Positions 1 through 6,090 of a stretch of 10,281 bases of DNA are shown one piece after another. The translations under genes were made by a program, and so were the position numbers. Source of the stretch: CAZSWS01 sp964610765. GTDB taxonomy: Bacteria; Bacteroidota; Bacteroidia; Bacteroidales; Tannerellaceae. Within the stretch, counting starts at the first letter, position 1. The number at the start of each line of letters is the position of its first letter. The stretch covers positions 1 through 10,281 of the forward strand of contig CAZSWS010000085.1 in NCBI GenBank assembly GCA_964610765.1, given 5' to 3'. Under the pieces are notes generated by a model that had not been told where the DNA came from, searched no databases, and saw only the letters and a list, made by a program, of their open reading frames with translations.

Positions 1-46
1 TTCGCAGTAAAAAAGGGTGTAGCCTATTTCTTCTTAAAAGAATCAT

Positions 47-54
47 TACCTTTG
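47..54 (+). promoter_or_regulatory. Bacteroidota-type -7 promoter element for nusB
   Basis: The octamer TACCTTTG matches the Bacteroidota primary-sigma -7 consensus TAnnTTTG exactly and is followed by C, as is common. Transcription would start near position 60, giving a leader of about 28 nt before the nusB ATG. No good -33 TTTG box is visible upstream. The 46 bases to the left hold no recognisable gene end. Confidence 0.7.
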
Positions 55-87
55 CACCGTTTAATAATAAAGTAGCTCATTAAAACA

Positions 88-1014
88 ATGATAAACCGGA
101 TTTTAATTCGCATAAAAGTTTTGCAAATACTTTTTGCATATTATCAAAATGGAGAAAAGAACATAGCAACTGCTGAAAAAGAGTTGATGTTCAGCTTAAA
201 GAAATCGTATGATTTATACCATTACCTCCTTCTTTTAATCAACGAAGTCACCTATCTTCAAGAACGAATTATTGATAACCGGCGACATAAATACCTCCCC
301 ACAGAAAAGGAATTAAACCCTAACATGCGCTTCATTAACAATCGATTCGCCATTCAGCTTGCCCAAAACGAAGCGCTACTGAAATACACGAAAGACGAGA
401 GCATCTCATGGAGCAACGATACAGACTTTATTCGCAACGTGCTTGACCTCATTAAAGAGTCTGACTTATATACCCAATATATGAACTCCGACGACACCTC
501 TTTTGAGGCTGATCGGGAGTTTTGGCGCGCAACATTCAAACATGTGATTGGCGGCAGTGAGTTTGTTTATGAATACCTGGAAGACAAATGTTTGTATTGG
601 AATGAAGACATTGACATCGTTGAGACATTTGTTTTAAAAACCATCAAACGCTTTGATGAAAAGAAAGGGGCAAAACAACTGCTGCTTCCTATGTACAAAG
701 ACGAAGAGGACATTGAGTTTGCCCGTACTCTGTTTCGTTTGTCCATTGAAAAGGGGCGAGAGTATCGAGATATAATCAATGACCACTTGAAAAACTGGGA
801 AAGCGAACGCGTTGCAAACATGGACTTACTGCTTATGCAAATAGCACTGACCGAAATACTAAACTTCCCTACCATACCACTCAAAGTTACACTAAACGAA
901 TATATTGATGCTGCTAAAACATACAGTACACCCAAAAGTGGCACATTTATAAATGGGATATTAGACTCGGTAGTTAAGGATTTAAAAAATAAGAACCTAC
1001 TGTTTAAGAATTAA
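88..1014 (+). CDS. nusB: Transcription antitermination factor NusB, long Bacteroidota form
   Basis: NusB binds boxA RNA with NusE (ribosomal protein S10) and helps RNA polymerase read through rRNA operons. The first helix (residues 3-20, RILIRIKVLQILFAYYQ) matches the start of canonical NusB. Residues about 209-299 match the conserved second half: a helix ending in LKNWESERV, then the core around MDLLLMQIALTEIL (246-258), the IPLKVTLNEYIDAAK segment (263-277) and the SGTFINGILD motif (284-293). Between these lies about 190 residues of extra, mostly helical and charged sequence, making the protein about 308 aa against roughly 140-150 aa in most bacteria. Long NusB proteins are normal in Bacteroidota. 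It is the first gene of a + strand cluster, and yajC starts 63 nt downstream with its own promoter. The insert has no motif I recognise. The identification is firm. Confidence 0.93.
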   Translation: MINRILIRIKVLQILFAYYQNGEKNIATAEKELMFSLKKSYDLYHYLLLLINEVTYLQERIIDNRRHKYLPTEKELNPNMRFINNRFAIQLAQNEALLKYTKDESISWSNDTDFIRNVLDLIKESDLYTQYMNSDDTSFEADREFWRATFKHVIGGSEFVYEYLEDKCLYWNEDIDIVETFVLKTIKRFDEKKGAKQLLLPMYKDEEDIEFARTLFRLSIEKGREYRDIINDHLKNWESERVANMDLLLMQIALTEILNFPTIPLKVTLNEYIDAAKTYSTPKSGTFINGILDSVVKDLKNKNLLFKN

Positions 1015-1026
1015 TAAATTATTGAC

Positions 1027-1034
1027 TACATTTG
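1027..1034 (+). promoter_or_regulatory. Bacteroidota-type -7 promoter element for yajC
   Basis: The octamer TACATTTG is a full match to TAnnTTTG, followed by C. It sits 13 nt after the nusB stop codon and 44 nt before the yajC ATG. yajC and the genes after it can therefore be transcribed independently of nusB, in addition to any read-through. The same octamer recurs in front of the PDZ-protein gene on the other strand. Confidence 0.7.
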
Positions 1035-1077
1035 CAATAAACAGTAACTAAGACTATTCTAACTAACAAATACACTT

Positions 1078-1380
1078 ATGACTTTAAGCATTTTATTACA
1101 AGCAGCAGCAGGTGGATCAGCCTGGTCAGGCATACTTATGATGGTTGTTATTATTGCCATCTTCTACTTCTTCATGATTCGTCCTCAAACTAAAAAACAA
1201 AAAGAGATTCAAAAAGCGCGTGAAGCTTTAAGAACAGGTGATGCCATTGTTACTTCTGGTGGTATCTATGGTAAGATAAAAGATATAGGTGACAACTATA
1301 TGGTTATTGAAATTGCTGACGGTGTAAAAATCAGAGTAGACAAAAACTCTATTTACTCAACAACCCAAGGGGCTCAATAA
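1078..1380 (+). CDS. yajC: Preprotein translocase accessory subunit YajC
   Basis: YajC is a small inner-membrane protein that associates with SecDF and the SecYEG channel. The 100-aa product has a short N-terminus, one transmembrane helix at about residues 16-33 (AWSGILMMVVIIAIFYFF) and the diagnostic MIRPQTKKQKE motif (33-43) just after it. A small cytoplasmic domain follows, with the conserved GDAIVTSGGIYGKI segment (54-67) and a closing beta-rich stretch. Length and order are standard for the family. It lies between nusB and the ybbR-like gene with only 14 nt to the latter, so co-transcription with ybbR and coaE is likely. secDF is not in this window. Confidence 0.95.
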   Translation: MTLSILLQAAAGGSAWSGILMMVVIIAIFYFFMIRPQTKKQKEIQKAREALRTGDAIVTSGGIYGKIKDIGDNYMVIEIADGVKIRVDKNSIYSTTQGAQ

Positions 1381-1394
1381 TAAAACAAGATTAT

Positions 1395-2438
1395 ATGTCT
1401 CGACTTGAAAAAAACAAAGAATCATTCAAGTCTGTATTATCAAGAATAAAGGCTTCTCTCCAAACAACCAAATGGAGAGAAGCTTTCACATTTTTTATTT
1501 TCCTCTTACTTGCTGCAGGATTTTGGCTGATGCAAAGTTTGCAACAAGAGTATGAGGTCGAAATGAACATCCCCATTCGCTACCGAAACATCCCTTCAGA
1601 AGTAGCATTCACCTCTCCTCTTCCCGACAAAGTAAACATACGTATTAAAGACAAGGGCACCGGATTAATCAACTACGTGTTCTGGAATGCCTTTATGCCT
1701 ATTGACATTAATCTGAAAGACTTACCTGTCAATAAAACACGTTCGACCGTGGCAGATCGAAAGAAAATAGAATCTGATATACAAAAGCAGCTACTTTCCA
1801 CCACCGCCTTACTTTATACAGAGCCAACTTCCATTGATGCTGTATATGGGAAATTAAAAGAGAAGGAAGTACCGGTCATATTTAACGGTATGATTGAAAC
1901 CAAACCCGGCTTTCAACTGGTAGGGAAAGCTACTCTCAGTCCTGAAAAAGTAATACTCTACGCTAATCAAGCAACTATAGACTCTGTCAGCAACATAAAA
2001 ACGGAATTTAAACAACTCACCAAGATAGACAAGACGCAATCTGTCACAGTAAAGCTCCAAAAGCCTGAAGGATCATCATTGAGCGAAGAAACGGTTACAC
2101 TAACCATTCCTATTGAAGAGTTTACAGAAAAAGTGCTTTCTGTACCCGTTATTTGCTCCAACCTTCCGTCAAACTACGAGCTGAAGACTTTCCCTTCTTC
2201 CGTCAATGTATCAGCCAATGTTTCCATGTCTAAATTTAATGACCTGGATGCTTTTGTATTTGAAATTGACATCCCCTTTGAATCACTTAAAGACAATAAA
2301 ACCGGGACAGTCAAGCTCGAACTCACCAAACAACCTGACTGGGTGAGTGACACGGCTATCAACCCCAATACGATTGAGTTTATCCTCGAACAAAAAAGCA
2401 GCCCTTCAACTACAGCTAATCAACCTGCTGACGAATGA
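1395..2438 (+). CDS. YbbR-like (CdaR-type) membrane-anchored protein
   Basis: The 347-aa product has a charged cytoplasmic N-terminus, one transmembrane helix at about residues 30-48 (EAFTFFIFLLLAAGFWLMQ) and a long extracytoplasmic region of repeated beta-rich segments ending in a Ser/Thr/Pro-rich tail. The pattern QEYEVEMNIPIRYRNIP just after the helix and the recurring segments of the form LPDKVNIRIKDKG and LSPEKVILYAN are typical of YbbR domains, and I judge there to be two or three. In Firmicutes, YbbR proteins (CdaR) bind and regulate the diadenylate cyclase CdaA, whose gene is adjacent. Here no cyclase gene is present, so a c-di-AMP role is inference only. The gene overlaps coaE by four bases (ATGA), a sign of translational coupling. 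Confidence 0.82.
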   Translation: MSRLEKNKESFKSVLSRIKASLQTTKWREAFTFFIFLLLAAGFWLMQSLQQEYEVEMNIPIRYRNIPSEVAFTSPLPDKVNIRIKDKGTGLINYVFWNAFMPIDINLKDLPVNKTRSTVADRKKIESDIQKQLLSTTALLYTEPTSIDAVYGKLKEKEVPVIFNGMIETKPGFQLVGKATLSPEKVILYANQATIDSVSNIKTEFKQLTKIDKTQSVTVKLQKPEGSSLSEETVTLTIPIEEFTEKVLSVPVICSNLPSNYELKTFPSSVNVSANVSMSKFNDLDAFVFEIDIPFESLKDNKTGTVKLELTKQPDWVSDTAINPNTIEFILEQKSSPSTTANQPADE

Positions 2439-3013
2439 TACGAATTGGACTTACAGGAGGAATAGGCAGTGGCAAATCAACAGTAGGTAAATTACTAAAT
2501 GTATATGGATTCCCTGTTTATGTGGCCGATGAAGAGAGCAAAAGGCTCACTGATAGTTCCCCGGTGATTAGAGAAAAACTCAACAACACGTTCAGCGAGA
2601 ATCTATACCCCCATGGTCACCTGGACAAAAAACGGTTGGCAGAGCTCATATTCTCCGATACCACAAAGCTCCAACTGGTCAACAACATCATTCATCCCGA
2701 AGTAAACAAAGATCTCCAGGCATGGAGCAAACAACAACAAAGCACCCTTAGCTTTATCGAATCAGCCATTCTATATGAGTCCGGTTTTAATCAATATGTT
2801 GATCAGGTCGTCATGGTTTATGCGCCTCTCACAACAAGAATCGAACGAGTTATGCAGCGTGACGGATCAACCGAACAAGAAGTACTGAAGCGTATTGCCA
2901 GCCAAATGCCTGATGAACAAAAAAAAGAACTCGCTGACCACATCATCCTAAATGACGACCTGCACGCACTCATTCCCCAGGTTGAGCAACTATTAGACAC
3001 ACTGCATACTTAA
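2435..3013 (+). CDS. coaE: Dephospho-CoA kinase
   Basis: CoaE phosphorylates the 3'-hydroxyl of the ribose in dephospho-CoA using ATP, the final step of coenzyme A synthesis in the cytoplasm. The 192-aa length is normal. Visible motifs are the P-loop GGIGSGKS (residues 8-15), the VYVADEESKRL segment with the likely catalytic Asp32, the IIHPEV motif, the ESAILYESGF segment, the lid-region QRDGSTEQEVLKRIASQM stretch and the ADHIILND nucleotide-binding segment near the C-terminus. The start is fixed by the ATGA overlap with the preceding gene. It is the last gene of the tightly packed cluster. No hairpin terminator follows; see the C-rich tract directly after the stop. Confidence 0.96.
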   Translation: MIRIGLTGGIGSGKSTVGKLLNVYGFPVYVADEESKRLTDSSPVIREKLNNTFSENLYPHGHLDKKRLAELIFSDTTKLQLVNNIIHPEVNKDLQAWSKQQQSTLSFIESAILYESGFNQYVDQVVMVYAPLTTRIERVMQRDGSTEQEVLKRIASQMPDEQKKELADHIILNDDLHALIPQVEQLLDTLHT

Positions 3014-3052
3014 CTTTTCTCCTCACCTCTCCCCTCTTCCAACCCTTGACCT
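3014..3052 (+). terminator. C-rich, G-poor tract after coaE, candidate Rho utilisation site
   Basis: By my count these 39 bases contain 20 C and a single G, are almost all pyrimidine and have no inverted repeat. C-over-G unstructured RNA directly after a stop codon is what Rho loads on. The yajC-ybbR-coaE unit needs an end, and no intrinsic terminator is visible before the next promoter at 3098. The composition is observed; the Rho role is inference. Confidence 0.35.
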
Positions 3053-3097
3053 AAAGAAAGAAATCTCCAAAAAATTATTTTTTTAAGAGAGTTGTGT

Positions 3098-3105
3098 TAA
3101 CTTTG
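3098..3105 (+). promoter_or_regulatory. Bacteroidota-type -7 promoter element for the DUF5606 gene
   Basis: The octamer TAACTTTG matches TAnnTTTG exactly and is followed by C. A T-rich run at 3077-3084 lies at about the right distance for a poor -33 element. Transcription should start around 3111, about 29 nt before the ATG. Confidence 0.72.
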
Positions 3106-3139
3106 CGGGGTTTTAATAAATAGAAGAAAACTGAACACT

Positions 3140-3583
3140 ATGTTGAAAACAATTTTATCTGTCTCCGGAAAGCCCGGTTTGTATAAGTTGGTATCACAAG
3201 GTAAAAACATGCTTATTGTTGAAGCATTAACTGACAAAAAAAGGATACCCGTATATGCCAATGAAAAAGCAATCTCACTAGGAGACATTGCAATTTACAC
3301 AACAGAAGATGAAATGCCTTTGCATGAGGTGCTCACACGAATCAAAGATCACACCAACAATGCAGCCTTAACGGTACCGGCTGTTTCTGAAACGGACAAA
3401 CTGCGCAATTTGTTCAAAGAGATTCTCCCTAATTATGATAATGACAGAGTTTACCCTAGCGACATTCGTAAAGTAATGAGCTGGTACAACCTGCTTATCC
3501 AAACAGGTCTTACTGATTTCACACCGGAAGAGACTGATACTGAGAAGGAAGAAGAAACAGTAGCAGACGAATCAGCAGAATAA
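3140..3583 (+). CDS. DUF5606 family protein of unknown function
   Basis: This 147-aa protein belongs to a family I know only from Bacteroidota. The N-terminal domain (residues 1 to about 72) starts with the highly characteristic MLKTILSVSGKPGLYKLVSQ and continues with a compact alpha/beta pattern including GKNMLIVEAL and RIPVYANEKAISLGDIAIYT. A short linker leads to a helical segment (about 84-125, with LRNLFKEILPNYDNDRVYPSDIRK), then an acidic Glu/Thr/Asp-rich tail (129-147). There is no signal peptide or membrane helix, so it should be cytoplasmic. It has its own promoter and a strong terminator, so it is a single-gene unit. The name is only a domain label; no function is claimed. Confidence 0.85.
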   Translation: MLKTILSVSGKPGLYKLVSQGKNMLIVEALTDKKRIPVYANEKAISLGDIAIYTTEDEMPLHEVLTRIKDHTNNAALTVPAVSETDKLRNLFKEILPNYDNDRVYPSDIRKVMSWYNLLIQTGLTDFTPEETDTEKEEETVADESAE

Positions 3584-3600
3584 AACTACTCATCTATACT

Positions 3601-3643
3601 AAGCTGCGAAACACTCATTACCGAGTATTTCGCAGCTTTTTTT
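3601..3643 (+). terminator. Strong intrinsic terminator after the DUF5606 gene
   Basis: The arm AAGCTGCGAAACACTC (3601-3616) pairs with GAGTATTTCGCAGCTT (3623-3638) around the loop ATTACC. Fifteen of 16 positions pair, the exception being one C/A mismatch, and the stem is followed by a run of T to 3643. It lies 17 nt after the stop codon and separates this gene from the glycosyltransferase gene. Confidence 0.93.
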
Positions 3644-3708
3644 ATAGGTATCTTTAGCTCCTCCTGCTCATATAGCTGTCATCGTACGTGTTTTTGCGAA
3701 AAAATATG

Positions 3709-3716
3709 TACTTTCG
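3709..3716 (+). promoter_or_regulatory. Variant -7 promoter element for the glycosyltransferase-pyrC unit
   Basis: TACTTTCG differs from TAnnTTTG at one position (C for T at position 7). It lies 26 nt before the glycosyltransferase ATG, where a promoter is required because a strong terminator sits just upstream. No correctly spaced -33 box is seen, so the exact site is tentative. Confidence 0.5.
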
Positions 3717-3742
3717 TTCTACTAATTATAACAAACAATAGT

Positions 3743-4492
3743 ATGTCAGACAGCATCGTAATCATCCCGACCTATAATGAAAAAGAAAACATTGCGAACA
3801 TTATAGAAGCGGTGTTCGCCTTAGAAAAGAAGTTTCATATATTGGTTATTGACGATGGGTCACCTGACGGAACTGCCGCTATTGTAAAAAAGAAACAAGA
3901 AGAGCACCCCAACAAGCTTTTTATATTAGAACGTGAAGGCAAGCAAGGTCTCGGAACGGCCTATTTACTGGGATTTGACTGGTCGCTAGAACACAACTAC
4001 GATTACATCTTTGAGATGGATGCCGACTTCAGCCACAATCCGGACGATCTTATCCGCCTGTATAAAGCCTGTTCTGAAGAAGGAGCTGACCTCTCTGTAG
4101 GCTCACGCTATATCCAAGGGGTAAACGTCGTAAACTGGCCCTTAGGTCGTGTACTGATGTCATACTTTGCTTCTGTTTATGTTCGTGTCATTACCGGCAT
4201 GAAGGTAAAAGACACAACAGCGGGATTTGTTTGCTATAAGAAAGAAGTGCTTCAAACTATCGAATTAGACAAGATTCGCTTCAAAGGATACGCATTCCAA
4301 ATAGAGATGAAGTTCACCGCCCATAAATGCGGCTTTACCATCAAGGAAGTCCCTGTTATCTTCATTAACCGCGTATTGGGTGTTTCCAAAATGAACACAT
4401 CAATCTTTGGCGAAGCACTCTTTGGTGTTATCAAACTTAAATGGCGTAGTTTTTTCAAGAAGTATCCTCAAAAATCCTCTCAACATGGCTAA
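3743..4492 (+). CDS. Family 2 glycosyltransferase, polyprenyl-phosphate mannosyltransferase (DPM1) type
   Basis: Enzymes of this group move a sugar from GDP-mannose or UDP-glucose to a polyprenyl phosphate on the inner face of the cytoplasmic membrane, giving lipid-linked donors for glycan or glycoprotein synthesis. The 249-aa protein shows the GT-A fold landmarks: IIPTYNEKENI (residues 7-17), the nucleotide-binding VIDDGSPDGT (35-44), REGKQGLGTAYLLGF (64-78) and the metal-binding EMDADFSHNP (91-100). Farther on come VGSRYIQG, the DTTAGFVCYKK segment and GYAFQIEMKF, all typical of the DPM1 group. There is no C-terminal membrane-helix pair, so it resembles the soluble, single-domain DPM1 type and not the GtrB or two-domain types. 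The sugar and acceptor cannot be read from sequence. Its last 8 nt overlap pyrC, so the two are probably translated together. Confidence 0.9.
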   Translation: MSDSIVIIPTYNEKENIANIIEAVFALEKKFHILVIDDGSPDGTAAIVKKKQEEHPNKLFILEREGKQGLGTAYLLGFDWSLEHNYDYIFEMDADFSHNPDDLIRLYKACSEEGADLSVGSRYIQGVNVVNWPLGRVLMSYFASVYVRVITGMKVKDTTAGFVCYKKEVLQTIELDKIRFKGYAFQIEMKFTAHKCGFTIKEVPVIFINRVLGVSKMNTSIFGEALFGVIKLKWRSFFKKYPQKSSQHG

Positions 4493-5822
4493 TATTCTGA
4501 TTAAAGATGTCCTAATCATTAACGAAGGGACATCAATCGTCGGCTCGGTTATTTTATCGGGCGAAAAGATTCAAGCAGTTTATACAAGCGAAACCTATCC
4601 GGACGCAAACTATGATGAAGTGATTGATGGGAAAGGCAAATGGCTTGTTCCGGGAGTCATTGACGACCAAGTCCATTTTCGCGATCCGGGGCTTACGCAC
4701 AAAGGGGACTTGCAGACTGAAAGTCGTGCAGCTGTGGCAGGAGGCATCACTTCCTTTATGGATATGCCCAATACGCTTCCTCAAACCACTACGCTGGAAT
4801 GCTTACAGAAGAAATTTGAACGAGCGGCCGAAGTATCATCGGCTAATTATTCGTTCTATTTTGGTGGAACCAATGATAATTATCAAGAGATAGCCCGGCT
4901 CGACAATAAACGCATACCCGGCATCAAGCTGTTCCTCGGAGCATCTACCGGCAATATGCTGGTTGACGACCCTGAAGTCTTACGCCGTTTTTTCAGCAAT
5001 ACCGACTTGCTGATTGCTATACATGCTGAAAAAGAAGACATCATTCAACAAAATATCGCCATCTATAAAGCGAAATATGGAGACGACCCCGACATACGCT
5101 ACCATTCGCTTATCCGAAGCGAAGAAGCCTGCTATGCCTCATCATCAGCAGCAGTAGAGTTAGCACATCAGCTCAATACGAGACTCCATATCCTTCACTT
5201 ATCCACAGCCAAAGAACTCGGTTTGTTATCATCAGAGCCACTTATTGAGAAGCGAATCACCGCCGAAGTCTGTGTACACCATTTATGGTTTACGGACGAA
5301 GACTACAAACGTTTTGGCAGTCGCATCAAATGGAATCCGGCCATCAAAACAAGAGCAGACAGAGAGGCACTCCGTCAGGCTGTGAATAATGGGATAATAG
5401 ATATTGTGGCAACAGATCATGCACCGCACCTTCCTGCCGAGAAGCAAGGCGGATGCTTAAAAGCTGCTTCAGGTGGACCACTCGTACAGCACTCATTGGT
5501 TGCCATGCTTGAAATGGCTGCTCAAGGAACATTCAGCAAAGAAAAAGTCATTGATGTCATGGCACACAGACCAGCCGAATTATTCCATATCGCTCAGCGA
5601 GGGTACATTCGCCCGGGCTACTATGCCGACTTAGTACTGATCGACCCACATGCTCCTTGGACAGTAAGCGCAACAAACTTATTATATAAGTGCGGTTGGT
5701 CTCCATTCGAAGGGCAAACCTTCCAACACAAAGTAGTCACAACATTTGTGAATGGAGAAAAAGCATACACCAACGGAGAAGTTAATCCTAACACCCGAGG
5801 AAAAGAACTCGTCTTTGATTAA
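4485..5822 (+). CDS. pyrC: Dihydroorotase (Bacteroidota type, HxH changed to QxH)
   Basis: Dihydroorotase cyclises N-carbamoyl-L-aspartate to dihydroorotate, the third step of pyrimidine synthesis. The 445-aa protein is an amidohydrolase-fold enzyme. The metal-site region reads DDQVHFRDPG (residues 60-69), where most family members have DxHxH, so the first His ligand is Gln62 while His64 remains. Other expected residues are present: Lys148 in GIKLF (the carboxylated lysine position), His180 in IAIHAE, His238 in ILHLST and Asp311 in ATDHAPH. The NxLP-like MPNTLPQTT segment (94-103) and the C-terminal RPAELF...GY.ADLVLID pattern also fit. I chose the ATG at 4485: MANILIKDVLI begins the normal beta strand, whereas a longer in-frame start at 4407 only reads through the glycosyltransferase 3' end. 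No stop or frameshift is present, so the enzyme is probably active. Confidence 0.93.
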   Translation: MANILIKDVLIINEGTSIVGSVILSGEKIQAVYTSETYPDANYDEVIDGKGKWLVPGVIDDQVHFRDPGLTHKGDLQTESRAAVAGGITSFMDMPNTLPQTTTLECLQKKFERAAEVSSANYSFYFGGTNDNYQEIARLDNKRIPGIKLFLGASTGNMLVDDPEVLRRFFSNTDLLIAIHAEKEDIIQQNIAIYKAKYGDDPDIRYHSLIRSEEACYASSSAAVELAHQLNTRLHILHLSTAKELGLLSSEPLIEKRITAEVCVHHLWFTDEDYKRFGSRIKWNPAIKTRADREALRQAVNNGIIDIVATDHAPHLPAEKQGGCLKAASGGPLVQHSLVAMLEMAAQGTFSKEKVIDVMAHRPAELFHIAQRGYIRPGYYADLVLIDPHAPWTVSATNLLYKCGWSPFEGQTFQHKVVTTFVNGEKAYTNGEVNPNTRGKELVFD

Positions 5823-6020
5823 ACAGACAGCAAAACCCGTACCCCCTCTCCAACTACCGAAATTAACGAAGTTTAACTGCTATTTCCACTTTAATGCGGT
5901 TAAACATGTTTTATAATATATGTTCGTTTTTCATAATCACCCTAAAGATTGCCATCTTTGTAGGAGATAACCTAAACAATCTTTTTGCCTTAAAAAAGCT
6001 AATACCTATTTTAAAACATG
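5823..6020. other. Convergent intergenic stretch without a gene
   Basis: No credible ORF is present. It opens with a C-rich tract (5823-5858, about 17 C and 3 G) like the one after coaE. It then holds AT-rich sequence with two imperfect -7-like octamers on the + strand, TATGTTCG at 5919-5926 and CATCTTTG at 5953-5960. A small hairpin is possible at 5944-5959 (AAAGAT, loop TGCC, ATCTTT), and ACATGTTTTA at 5904-5913 is inverted as TAAAACATGT at 6012-6021. A short transcript ending at the terminator is possible but unproven. Confidence 0.4.
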
Positions 6021-6051
6021 TAAAAGCGGAGTTGTGAAAACTCTGCTTTTA
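6021..6051. terminator. Bidirectional terminator hairpin between pyrC and mutS2
   Basis: TAAAAGCGGAGTT (6021-6033) pairs fully with AACTCTGCTTTTA (6039-6051), with one G/T wobble, around the loop GTGAA. Because A-runs and T-runs flank the GC core on opposite sides, the hairpin reads as a terminator for the + strand pyrC unit and for the - strand mutS2 unit. It lies 198 nt after pyrC but only 39 nt after mutS2. Confidence 0.85.
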
Positions 6052-6090
6052 TAGTTTATATACCTATTGATTCTAAAAAATTCAGAAAAC

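Noticed and set aside
1..46. Tail of an upstream gene or a terminator at the left edge
   Set aside because: No frame shows recognisable coding sequence, and the only pairing (TTCTT with AAGAA, loop of two bases) is too weak to call a terminator.
567..944. Open - strand frame of 125 codons opposite nusB
   Set aside because: It is antisense to conserved NusB coding sequence, Ser-rich as shadow frames often are, and has no promoter.
4407..4484. Longer in-frame start for the dihydroorotase at 4407
   Set aside because: The extra 26 residues lie inside the 3' end of the glycosyltransferase gene in another frame and are not part of the family. The ATG at 4485 gives the normal N-terminal strand.
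4624..4893. Alternative + strand frame of 89 codons inside pyrC
   Set aside because: It is fully contained within the conserved metal-site region of dihydroorotase and has no domain signature.
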